A DNA stretch of 64,000 nucleotides from Agreia pratensis (lineage in GTDB: Bacteria > Actinomycetota > Actinomycetes > Actinomycetales > Microbacteriaceae), in contig NZ_FXAY01000003.1 in the NCBI RefSeq assembly GCF_900177685.1, forward strand, positions 1-64,000, written 5' to 3'. This document shows positions 18,415-26,061 of this stretch, one piece after another. Within the stretch, counting starts at the first letter, position 1; the number at the start of each line of letters is the position of its first letter. The notes below the pieces were generated by a model, which was not told the DNA's origin, did not search any database, and saw only the letters and a program-made list of their open reading frames with translations. The translations under genes were made by a program, and so were the position numbers.

Positions 18415-19181
18415 CATTCGGACTAGTTTTCATCGCAATTCTTGCCTTGCTGCCGGCTAGAGCCGCGATCGCAAGCGATTGCAGCATACTTCAGGCTCAA
18501 ACGACGGGCTGCGGCGAGGTTTCCGGCGGCGGGGTCGATGTCGGGGTCGGGAACAATGTCGTCGGGGGAGGCGGCGGCGAGTCCGGGGGCGGGGTCGGCG
18601 GGTCTGGTTCCGCCGAGGGTGGCGTCGAGGCGCCGTGCATTGCGACCAGTGTTGAGCTGTGCAACGAGCAGCGTCTCGAAGCGTCGGCTCCAGGACCCGC
18701 CGTGACGACTCGTGAAATCGCCCATCTGGTGCCGGGTGTCAGTGTGCAGGGTATGGAACCGAGGGGCTTCATGGTGGTCGGGCTTCCGACGAATTTCTAC
18801 GCCGATGCCCAGCCATCGACTGTCTCGACGACACTGCTCGGGACTCCGGCAGAGGTGCGGTTTACGCCCGTCTCCTTCACCTGGGACAACGGAGACGGGT
18901 CGACGACGACAAGTGGGTCGGGCGGCGCCACGTGGGCTGCCCTGGGCCTCGACGAGTTTTCCGAGACGGAGACGAGTCACGTCTTCGACCGGGCCGGCGA
19001 CTACACGATCTCTCTCACGATTCTCTACTCGGCCGAATACCGCATCGGTGGCGGTGCATGGCGTCCGTTGGCCGGCACTGTGCCTTCTACATCGCCGCCC
19101 CTGACAGCCTCGGCCAAGGCAGCGAAGACGGTGCTGGTCGCCGACGACTGTGGGCGGCGTCGTATATCTCCAGGGTGCTGA
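18402..19181 (+). CDS. Secreted protein with PKD-like domain, unknown function
   Basis: A protein of about 259 residues that overlaps the lipoprotein gene. I prefer the TTG at 18402 because GGAG at 18391 is seven bases upstream; an alternative TTG lies at 18384. The N-terminus RRIAFGLVFIAILALLPARA is a signal peptide. A glycine-rich low-complexity stretch (roughly residues 40-75) leads to a C-terminal region with FTPVSFTWDNGDGS and SHVFDRAGDYTISL. The WxxGDG and HxFxxxGxYTI pattern is that of PKD-type beta-sandwich domains. Four paired-looking Cys are present. Its partner is probably the upstream lipoprotein; the role is unknown. Confidence 0.75.
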   Translation: MRRIAFGLVFIAILALLPARAAIASDCSILQAQTTGCGEVSGGGVDVGVGNNVVGGGGGESGGGVGGSGSAEGGVEAPCIATSVELCNEQRLEASAPGPAVTTREIAHLVPGVSVQGMEPRGFMVVGLPTNFYADAQPSTVSTTLLGTPAEVRFTPVSFTWDNGDGSTTTSGSGGATWAALGLDEFSETETSHVFDRAGDYTISLTILYSAEYRIGGGAWRPLAGTVPSTSPPLTASAKAAKTVLVADDCGRRRISPGC

Positions 19182-19322
19182 GCGCAATGGAATAGGGCCG
19201 TTCGGAATTCGGTTCTCCAACTCCAAGCTCAGCCCGAGCGTTACGGCAGTCTGTTTTCAGCCCATGTATAGACAACGTCCAGCTTCGGTGGTGATGCTTA
19301 CAGGGCTTGGAAGGAGCACCCA

Positions 19323-21113
19323 TTGTCTGAGAACACCGACAACCCGATCAACCCGGCGGCAGCCGAGGGCGTTGACCGCGACGACACCACGAACACCGGT
19401 TCGAGCCCCGCCGCCACCGAGCACGCCCCCGCCTTCCCCCACTACGCACCCAGCGCATCAGGCGCAACGCCGAGCTCGACGCACACGTCGGAGCCGGCAA
19501 AAGAGCAGAACGCTCCCCAGATCTCCGGCACGCAGCAGGCTCCCGAGGGAATGACCCCGCCAGCCGCGACTGCGCCGCCGGCCGCTCCGCTGGCCGGATC
19601 TGCGCCTCATCCCGGATACGGGCACACTCCCGCCGCGCCGCAGCCGACCCAGCCCGTTGCGCAGGCGCATCCGGCTCAGGCAACCGCCGCGCACTACCCA
19701 GCGCCGCACAACCAGACGCAGCCACACCAGGCACAGCCCAACCAGACGCAACCTACGCAGGCCTACGCTGCGGCGCCGGGCAACTACGGAAACGGCGCAT
19801 TCGGCCAGCCGCCGCAGCAGCCTCCAGTGGCGGGAGCGGCAACCTCCGGGGCACACGCCCCCAAGAGGCGCGGAGCGACGATGGTCATCGCAGCTCTGGC
19901 GATTGCTGCCCTCGTCGGCGGCGCATCCGGTGCTGGAATCACAGCCTGGACGCTGAGCCAGAATCAGCAGAGCTCGACCTCGAGCGCGTCAGGGCCGCAG
20001 ACCATCACGGTCAACAACGCCGATGATGCATCGCTCGCAACCGCGGTCGCGGCCAAGGCTTCGCCCTCGGTCGTCACCATCTCGGTCAACGACGGTCAGT
20101 CGGGTGGCACGGGTTCGGGCGTCATCCTCTCGGATGACGGCTACGTCCTCACCAACACCCACGTGGTCACGCTCGACGGCGCAACCGGAAAGCCGACCAT
20201 TCAGGTGACCACCAACGACGGACGGCTCTTCGCCGGAACGCTCGTCGGAACCGACCCGGTGGCGGACCTCGCCGTGATCAAGCTCGACAAGGCGAAGGAT
20301 CTCACCCCCATCACCTGGGGCGACTCGACCAAGCTCAACGTCGGTGACTCCGTCGTGGCCATCGGCGCCCCGCTCGGACTGTCGGGAACGGTGACCACGG
20401 GAATCGTCAGCGCGCTGAATCGCGCGATCACAGTCGCATCGTCCGCCGCTCCCAAGGGCGACGACACCGAGTCGACCCCGCCTGATGACAACGGCGGGCC
20501 CGGCGACGGCACGAAGCAGAATCCCTACGACTTCTGGAATTTCGACATTCCAGGCCAGGGAGGTTCGGAAGCGCCCAAGCAGGCACCGGCCACATCGAGC
20601 ATCTCGCTCGCGGTCATCCAGACAGACGCGGCGATCAACCCCGGCAACTCGGGTGGTGCTCTGCTGAACGACAAGGGCGAACTCATCGGCATCAACGTCG
20701 CCATCGCGAGCGCCGGCTCCTCGAGCGGATCCGGCCAGTCCGGTTCGATCGGCGTCGGCTTCTCCATCCCCGCCGCGCTGGCTCAGCGAATCTCGCAAGA
20801 GATCATCAAGGACGGCGCCGGCAGCCACGGACTCCTCGGCGCCTCAGTGGGTGACGCCAGCTCAGACCAGGCGCTCGCCAGCGTCACGGCCGGGGCTCTC
20901 GTCAAGGAGGTCTCGTCAGGTGGAGCGGCGGAGAAGGCAGGCATCAAGGCGGGCGACGTCATCACGGCGTTCAACGGCATTCCGGTGGCCGGCGCGACTG
21001 ACCTCACCGCGCAGGTTCGCAGCCTCGCCGCCGATTCCGACGCCAAGCTCACGGTCTACCGCGATGGCAAGAACCAGGACATCGACGTGAAGCTCGGAGA
21101 ACTCACTCAGTAA
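19323..21113 (+). CDS. HtrA/DegP-like membrane-anchored serine protease with PDZ domain
   Basis: A 596-residue protein. Residues 1-185 are disordered and rich in Pro, Ala and Gln. One membrane helix follows (ATMVIAALAIAALVGGASGA), then a trypsin-like protease domain outside the membrane. The triad is visible: His in YVLTNTHVV, Asp in DPVADLAVIKL, Ser in INPGNSGGALL. A C-terminal PDZ domain contains AEKAGIKAGDVITAFNG. A Pro/Asp/Gly-rich insertion of about 45 residues sits inside the protease domain between SALNRAI and ISLAVIQTD. The start is TTG at 19323 with GGAAGGAG upstream. It likely handles misfolded or damaged envelope proteins. A strong hairpin terminator follows. Confidence 0.93.
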   Translation: MSENTDNPINPAAAEGVDRDDTTNTGSSPAATEHAPAFPHYAPSASGATPSSTHTSEPAKEQNAPQISGTQQAPEGMTPPAATAPPAAPLAGSAPHPGYGHTPAAPQPTQPVAQAHPAQATAAHYPAPHNQTQPHQAQPNQTQPTQAYAAAPGNYGNGAFGQPPQQPPVAGAATSGAHAPKRRGATMVIAALAIAALVGGASGAGITAWTLSQNQQSSTSSASGPQTITVNNADDASLATAVAAKASPSVVTISVNDGQSGGTGSGVILSDDGYVLTNTHVVTLDGATGKPTIQVTTNDGRLFAGTLVGTDPVADLAVIKLDKAKDLTPITWGDSTKLNVGDSVVAIGAPLGLSGTVTTGIVSALNRAITVASSAAPKGDDTESTPPDDNGGPGDGTKQNPYDFWNFDIPGQGGSEAPKQAPATSSISLAVIQTDAAINPGNSGGALLNDKGELIGINVAIASAGSSSGSGQSGSIGVGFSIPAALAQRISQEIIKDGAGSHGLLGASVGDASSDQALASVTAGALVKEVSSGGAAEKAGIKAGDVITAFNGIPVAGATDLTAQVRSLAADSDAKLTVYRDGKNQDIDVKLGELTQ

Positions 21114-21131
21114 TCGACTCCGGTATCGGCG

Positions 21132-21161
21132 ATCCCCGGGCAGCTTCGGCTGCCCGGGGAT
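21132..21161 (+). terminator. Hairpin terminator after the HtrA gene
   Basis: Perfect 13-bp arms ATCCCCGGGCAGC and GCTGCCCGGGGAT flank a stable TTCG tetraloop, 18 bases after the protease stop. No long U-tract follows, as is common in high-GC actinobacteria. Confidence 0.8.
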
Positions 21162-21289
21162 TGCTGCGTGTTGGAACATCGGCACACGAACCGCGGATGA
21201 GCGCTGCGATAGGCTCGTTCGGCCAGCGTCGGCGCGACGACATCGAATCCCGCGTGCGACAAGGCACCAGAACACAACGAGTGGATGCC

Positions 21290-22357
21290 ATGACCCCGAA
21301 CACCCCAGCGAGTACCCTGCCCGGCGTTTCCTACGTCATGCCGGTGCTCAACGAGGTCACCCATGTCGAGGCAGCGATCGACAGCCTCCTATCGCAGGAC
21401 TACCGCGGCCCGTTCGACGTGATCGTCGCGCTGGGACCGAGCATCGACGGGACCACCGAGCTCGTCGAGCGGCTCTCGAAGGTCGACCCGCGCATCCAGG
21501 TGATCGAGAACCCCACAGGCTCGACCCCCAGCGGATTGAACGTGGCGATCACTGCGTCACACAACCCGATCGTGGTGCGGGTCGACGCGCACTCGGTGCT
21601 TCCGTCCGACTACACGCGCATCGCAGTCGAGACGATGGCGCGAACGAACGCGGCAAACGTCGGCGGCATCATGCAGGCCGAGGGTACAACCCCGTTCGAG
21701 GATGCCGTCGCGGCGGCATACGGGTCGGCCATCGGCCTCGGAGGCGGCCAGCATCACCTCGGTGGTGACGAAGGGCCGGCCGAGACCGTCTACCTCGGAG
21801 TGTTCCGCCGCGAATGGATTCAGCGCGTGGGCCTGTTCAACGAGGAGATCCGGCGCGGTCAGGACTGGGAGCTGAATCGGCGTCTGCGCGAGGCCGGGGG
21901 AGTCGTCTGGTTCACGCCCAAGCTCACCGTCACCTACCGCCCGAGACCGTCGCTCGAGAAACTCGCCCGGCAGTTCTTCTCGACGGGCCTGTGGCGAGGC
22001 GATCTCGCTCGCCGTTTCTTCAGCTCCAACGCGCTGAAGTACTTCGCGCCGCCCGTCGCGGTTCTGAGCGTGGCGCTCGGCCTCCTGCTGGGCTGCTTCG
22101 GCTACTTCGGGCTGGTCGGCAATGCGCAGGGCCCCGCGCTCGTGATCTCATGGATCTTTACGGCGCTCTTCATCTTTCCGATCCTGTACCTGTTACTCGT
22201 CGCGGTCGCATCGATCAGCGTTGCAGTGCGTCGGGGCGCTCGCACGGGTGCGTGGTTTCTCGTAGTCTTGCCCTGCATCCACTTCAGCTGGGGCACGGGC
22301 TTCATTCTGGGGTTCCTGAAGCTCACGAGCAACATCACCGCGCACACCGGAAGGTAA
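21290..22357 (+). CDS. Family 2 glycosyltransferase with C-terminal membrane helices
   Basis: A 355-residue GT2 enzyme. The N-terminal GT-A domain has VSYVMPVLNEVTHVEAAI, a metal-binding region VVRVDAHSVLPSDY (DxH in place of DxD) and an acceptor-site block GQDWELNRRLREAGG. Three to four membrane helices fill the last 110 residues, so it acts at the inner face of the membrane. It resembles ExoA-type polysaccharide transferases. The ATG at 21290 follows GTGGATGCC; a GTG three codons earlier is an alternative. It opens a cluster with a CDP-alcohol transferase, a second GT2 and a TagF-type enzyme, so its product is probably a cell-wall glycopolymer or its linkage unit. Confidence 0.88.
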   Translation: MTPNTPASTLPGVSYVMPVLNEVTHVEAAIDSLLSQDYRGPFDVIVALGPSIDGTTELVERLSKVDPRIQVIENPTGSTPSGLNVAITASHNPIVVRVDAHSVLPSDYTRIAVETMARTNAANVGGIMQAEGTTPFEDAVAAAYGSAIGLGGGQHHLGGDEGPAETVYLGVFRREWIQRVGLFNEEIRRGQDWELNRRLREAGGVVWFTPKLTVTYRPRPSLEKLARQFFSTGLWRGDLARRFFSSNALKYFAPPVAVLSVALGLLLGCFGYFGLVGNAQGPALVISWIFTALFIFPILYLLLVAVASISVAVRRGARTGAWFLVVLPCIHFSWGTGFILGFLKLTSNITAHTGR

Positions 22358-22359
22358 CC

Positions 22360-23169
22360 GTGTCACCGACGTCTACGCGAGGGCGGCCGTCCTCGATCGC
22401 CGAGCTGCGCGCTGTCGCCCAGCCTCCTGAAGTGCGGGGACGGCGCAATGCCGAGCATTGGACCGCGTCGCTCTACCTGCGCAATGTCTCTCCCTATCTG
22501 ACCTGGCTGTTGCTGAAGACATCGATTTCGGCCAACGGAGTCACCGGGCTCATGATCCTCGTCGGATGGTCGACTGCCGCCGCCCTCCTGATCCCTGGGA
22601 TAGGAGGGGCCTCTCTCGCCCTCGTGCTCGGTCAACTGCAGATGCTCGTCGACTGCTGCGACGGCGAGGTCGCCAGGTGGCGCGGAACATCGTCTCCGGC
22701 CGGAGTGTTCCTCGACAAGGTCGGTCACTACACGACCGAGTCGCTGATCCCGATCGCGCTGGGCATCCGGGCGGCGGGATTTCCGTTCGACGTACCGGCC
22801 GATTATCTCTGGACCACTCTCGGATTCGCCCTCGCACTCGTGATCGTGCTGAACAAGGCTCTGAACGATATGGTGCACGTGGCCCGTGCGAACGCCGGCC
22901 TGAGCAAACTGGCCGACAAGCAGGGAGAGTCCGAGCCATCGCAGCGTCTTGTCGCTCGTCTGCGTCGCGTGGCCCGGTTCGTTCCGTTCCACCGGCTCTA
23001 CCACTCGGTCGAACTGACCATGCTCGCGTTTGCCTTTGCCGCCGTCGGCCTCGTGATCGGCGAACCGCTCGCCGATCGCATCTTGCTCGGCGCTCTGCTG
23101 CCTCTCTCTGTACTCGCGCTCATCGGACACTTCATCGCGATCATGGCCTCGAAGAGGGTGCGCTCATAG
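22360..23169 (+). CDS. CDP-alcohol phosphatidyltransferase family protein with altered active-site motif
   Basis: A 269-residue membrane enzyme. The family motif DxxDGxxAR is present in MLVDCCDGEVARWRG, followed by GVFLDKVGHY. In the classical motif (Dx2DGx2AR...Gx3Dx3D) the last position is Asp; here it is His (DKVGH). Five to six hydrophobic segments are visible. It starts with GTG two bases after the preceding stop, with GGAAGG upstream. Such enzymes move a phospho-alcohol from CDP-alcohol to an acceptor. Within this cluster it may act on a CDP-activated glycerol or inositol-like unit for glycopolymer synthesis; the substrate is unknown. Confidence 0.85.
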   Translation: MSPTSTRGRPSSIAELRAVAQPPEVRGRRNAEHWTASLYLRNVSPYLTWLLLKTSISANGVTGLMILVGWSTAAALLIPGIGGASLALVLGQLQMLVDCCDGEVARWRGTSSPAGVFLDKVGHYTTESLIPIALGIRAAGFPFDVPADYLWTTLGFALALVIVLNKALNDMVHVARANAGLSKLADKQGESEPSQRLVARLRRVARFVPFHRLYHSVELTMLAFAFAAVGLVIGEPLADRILLGALLPLSVLALIGHFIAIMASKRVRS

Positions 23170-24044
23170 TCGACGAGCGGCAGCCGACTGTCGGTGTCGT
23201 CGTGCTGACCCAGGGCACGCGGCCCGATGACCTGCGTCGTGGCCTCGAGTCGATTCTCGCCCAGTCGGGGGTGGACCTCGACGTCGTGTGCGTTGGAAAC
23301 GGCTGGGTGCCGGTCGGATTGCCCGAGGGCGTCGCGTCGCTCGCTTTGGAGGAGAATCTCGGGATCCCCGCGGGGCGCAACGCGGGCGTGAGCGCGGTGT
23401 CGGGGGAATTCATCTTCTTTCTCGACGACGACGCGAGCATCCCCTCATCGACTTTTCTCCTCGACGCGATCGACATCATCCGACGAGATCCGAGCATCGG
23501 GCTCGTGCAGCCGCGGGTCGTCGACCCTCGGGGAGTGACGAACCCCCGTCGCTGGACGCCCCGCATCCGCAAGGGTGACCCTCGAGTGTCGTCGCCCGTC
23601 TTCTCGGTGTGGGAAGGGGCTGTGCTCCTGCCTCGATCCGTGTTCGAGGCCACGGGTGGGTGGGCTGCGCCGTTCTTCTACGCCCACGAGGGAATCGAGC
23701 TCGCGTGGCGCGTGTGGGATCAGGGCCTCGTGACCTGGTATGCCGGAGATCTCGTTGCGAACCACCCCGCTATCGAGCCGACGCGGCACTCGTACTACTT
23801 CAGGCTCAACGCGAGAAATCGCGTGTGGTTGGCCAAACGCAACCTGCCCGTGATCCTTGCTCCGATCTACGTCGGAGCGTGGACCGGCATCCAGGTTCTT
23901 CGCTGGGCGCGACGCCCCGCAGATCTGAGCGCATGGTTCGGCGGCTGGCTGGCTGGCTGGCGCGAAGACGCCGGCGAGAGGCGGCCGCTGCGGTGGCGCA
24001 CGGTGTTTCGGATGACGATGGCTGGGAGACCGCCGATCGTCTAG
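23166..24044 (+). CDS. Family 2 glycosyltransferase lacking a canonical start codon
   Basis: A GT2 enzyme of about 292 residues whose domain begins PTVGVVVLTQGTRPDDLRRG and includes NLGIPAGRNAGVSA and FFLDDDASIPS (metal-binding DDD). WEGAVLLPRSVFEATGGW marks the acceptor region. No ATG, GTG or TTG lies in frame ahead of the first beta strand. The only codon in the expected coupled position is ATA at 23166, overlapping the upstream TAG stop, with GAGG eight bases before it. The first canonical in-frame start is GTG at 23202, which would remove the first strand. The gene clearly belongs to the cluster; its true start is unresolved. Confidence 0.8.
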   Translation: MVDERQPTVGVVVLTQGTRPDDLRRGLESILAQSGVDLDVVCVGNGWVPVGLPEGVASLALEENLGIPAGRNAGVSAVSGEFIFFLDDDASIPSSTFLLDAIDIIRRDPSIGLVQPRVVDPRGVTNPRRWTPRIRKGDPRVSSPVFSVWEGAVLLPRSVFEATGGWAAPFFYAHEGIELAWRVWDQGLVTWYAGDLVANHPAIEPTRHSYYFRLNARNRVWLAKRNLPVILAPIYVGAWTGIQVLRWARRPADLSAWFGGWLAGWREDAGERRPLRWRTVFRMTMAGRPPIV

Positions 24045-24152
24045 TTGTGCGATTCGTGCGAGATCCCGGATGCCTCACGCGAGATCATCACGATTGGCTA
24101 CCGGTAAAGCCCCCTGGTCGGGGGGCCAGCGGAGGCTGAGTACCCTGGAAAC

Positions 24153-25427
24153 GTGGGAATTCTTCGTGACGCCAAACTCGGACTCAAAGTCGGAGTCGAT
24201 CTGCTGAAGTCGAGGCGCACGCGGGGCCAGCTCGCTCAGAAGCTCTCTCATCGGCGCCCGTTCGCACCGGGCACGTTCGAGATCGGTGTGTACTTCGCCG
24301 ACGGAGACGTCAACCTCTATCAGCTTCGCCAGTGGTACGAACCGCTGGTCGAGCTCTCCAAGACCTGGCCCGTCGTCATCCTCAGCCGCAGCCCCTCGGC
24401 CATGAGTGCCCTGCTCGATGAGTCACCGCTTCCCGTCGCCTACGTGCGCAAGGTCGTCGACCTCGAACAACTGATCGATGAACAGCCGCTCAAGATCGTG
24501 TTCTACGTCAACCAGAACACCCGGAACTTCCAGATGATGCGCTACGGGCGCCGCTGGCACGTTTTCATCAACCACGGTGAGAGCGACAAGATGTACATGA
24601 CGACGAACCAGTTCAAGGCTTATGACTACAGCCTTGTCGCCGGCGAGGCCGCAGTGGCGAGACTGAACCGGGTTCTGTGGGACTACGACTTCGAGAAGCG
24701 AGCGATCCGCATCGGGCGGCCGCAGGCCGACCACTACTCGGGGCCGGTTCCCTACACCCCCGACGACCGCCGTGTCGTTCTCTATGCTCCGACGTGGGAG
24801 GGCGATAGGCCATCGGCCGCCTACGGATCGATCGTGACTCACGGTGTCGGTCTCGTGACCCAACTGCTGGCGACAGGCACGCACCGCGTGATCTATCGGC
24901 CGCATCCGAGGAGCGGCGTCGTCGACTCGAGCTATGCCGCAGCCAACCAGCAGATCATCAAGCTGATCGCTCAGGCGAACGCTGCAGATCCTCGGGCTCA
25001 GCACATCTATGACGACGGTCCCCAACTCGGTTGGCAACTCGCGGCAGCCGATATTGCCATCGTCGACATCTCGGCAATGGTCTACGACCGGTTGGCGAGC
25101 GGCAAGCCCCTGTTCGTCACCCGTCCGGTGAACGCCCTCGCCGAGATCGATTCGAGTGGGTATCTTTTCGAAGCGGAATGGCTCGATGCCGATGAGGCAG
25201 CCGACATCGTCTCGAGAATCGACGCGCTCGAACACGATCCCGAGGCAGAAGCCCGTCTCGCATATTGGGTCGAGAGATATTTCGGAGATACGACGCGGGG
25301 TACGACAACCCGTCGATTCCACGAGGCCATCGAGGGCCTGATGGACGAGTGGCAGAGAAACGCCGCGCTACACGCGGACGATGGCCCCGTCGACGAGCAT
25401 GAACCGGTCGTCGAAGAATCGAATTGA
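24153..25427 (+). CDS. CDP-glycerol glycerophosphotransferase family protein (TagB/TagF-like)
   Basis: A 424-residue cytoplasmic, membrane-associated transferase. Diagnostic blocks are WHVFINHGESDK (the active-site HGxxxK region), VVLYAPTWEGDRPS, VIYRPHPRSG and the C-terminal LGWQLAAADIAIVDISAMV. These are the GT-B-like features of teichoic-acid primases and polymerases, which add glycerol phosphate from CDP-glycerol. It starts at GTG 24153 after a 108-bp gap, so it may have its own promoter. Together with the three upstream genes it points to synthesis of a phosphodiester-containing wall polymer. Confidence 0.88.
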   Translation: MGILRDAKLGLKVGVDLLKSRRTRGQLAQKLSHRRPFAPGTFEIGVYFADGDVNLYQLRQWYEPLVELSKTWPVVILSRSPSAMSALLDESPLPVAYVRKVVDLEQLIDEQPLKIVFYVNQNTRNFQMMRYGRRWHVFINHGESDKMYMTTNQFKAYDYSLVAGEAAVARLNRVLWDYDFEKRAIRIGRPQADHYSGPVPYTPDDRRVVLYAPTWEGDRPSAAYGSIVTHGVGLVTQLLATGTHRVIYRPHPRSGVVDSSYAAANQQIIKLIAQANAADPRAQHIYDDGPQLGWQLAAADIAIVDISAMVYDRLASGKPLFVTRPVNALAEIDSSGYLFEAEWLDADEAADIVSRIDALEHDPEAEARLAYWVERYFGDTTRGTTTRRFHEAIEGLMDEWQRNAALHADDGPVDEHEPVVEESN

Positions 25428-25459
25428 CGCGCCTCGGCGCAGAGGCTGGTTATCTCGCG

Positions 25460-25627
25460 TCAGCGATCGACGCGGGCGAGACGCATGCGCACCAGAACGA
25501 CAGCGACGCCGATGACGACGAGAACGACGGCGGCCGCGACGAGCATGGGCACGAACGCTACGCCCGTGTCTGCCAGCGTCGTGCTCACCGGAGTTATCTC
25601 GGTAAATCGTGCAAACAATGCTCTCAC
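25460..25627 (-). CDS. Small single-pass membrane protein with LAxTG-like C-terminal sorting signal
   Basis: A peptide of about 55 residues from a GTG at 25627; a shorter 42-residue form would start at GTG 25588. It contains TTLADTG, then an uninterrupted hydrophobic helix (FVPMLVAAAVVLVVIGVAVVLV) whose first 20 residues are typical of a membrane anchor, then a basic tail RMRLARVDR. That order (LxxTG, helix, positive tail) is the layout of sortase sorting signals, and LAxTG is the motif preferred by class E sortases. There is no signal peptide and almost nothing before the motif, so it may be a remnant or a genuine mini-protein. Reality of the gene is uncertain. Confidence 0.45.
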   Translation of the reverse strand: MRALFARFTEITPVSTTLADTGVAFVPMLVAAAVVLVVIGVAVVLVRMRLARVDR

Positions 25628-25642
25628 CCCGCCTTCATGTGT

Positions 25643-25658
25643 GTAACAAATGTGTAAC
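25643..25658 (+). promoter_or_regulatory. Direct repeat GTAAC-N6-GTAAC, MtrA-box-like
   Basis: GTAAC at 25643-25647 and again at 25654-25658, separated by six bases, sits between the small membrane-protein gene and the acetyltransferase gene. This spacing matches what I recall of binding sites of the actinobacterial regulator MtrA. The wider sequence is two tandem TGTGTAAC units 11 bases apart. Assignment is by resemblance only. Confidence 0.35.
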
Positions 25659-25737
25659 TTCGTCAACCCTACCAGTTGACTCTCAGCGATTCACCACGTT
25701 TGTGTGCGAGTCGCGGAATCGACGCAGAATAGAAATC

Positions 25738-26049
25738 ATGATCACCATCACTGATACCGGTAACCGCTATGAACTCAGCGTCGACGGAGAGGTGGTCGGC
25801 CGTTGTTTCTATCGGGACGCTGGACCGCGTCGAGTCTTCATCCACACTGAAGTCGACGCCGGGCATGCGGGCCAAGGACTGGCCACCAGGCTCATCGAGT
25901 ACGCGCTCACCGATTGCCGCACCCGAGGGATGCGCATCGTTGCGCGTTGCCCGATGGTGTCGGCCTATCTCGGCAAGCACAAAGACTTCGACGATCTCGT
26001 CGACACTCCGGCCGGCGTGGACGGGCCAGAGGATGCTGCTCGGGCCTGA
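25738..26049 (+). CDS. Small GNAT-like N-acetyltransferase (YjdJ/PF14542 type)
   Basis: A 103-residue protein with the compact acetyltransferase fold. HTEVDAGHAGQGLATRLIEY holds the acetyl-CoA-binding Q/RxxGxG/A pattern, and ARCPMVSAYLGKH is the conserved C-terminal block of this short family. Its targets are unknown; plant and bacterial relatives acetylate small amines or remain uncharacterised. I chose the ATG at 25738 (MITITDTGNR); the frame extends upstream over the likely regulatory region without similarity. Confidence 0.85.
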   Translation: MITITDTGNRYELSVDGEVVGRCFYRDAGPRRVFIHTEVDAGHAGQGLATRLIEYALTDCRTRGMRIVARCPMVSAYLGKHKDFDDLVDTPAGVDGPEDAARA

Positions 26050-26061
26050 GATCCGTGCGAC

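Noticed and set aside
19182-19322. Small frame between the secreted-protein gene and the HtrA gene
   Set aside because: No ribosome site or similarity, and the frame runs into the HtrA gene out of phase; more likely the HtrA promoter.
24109-24126. GCCCCC/GGGGGC hairpin before the TagF-like gene as terminator
   Set aside because: Only six pairs and no U-run; it may be part of a promoter leader. Left out as too weak.
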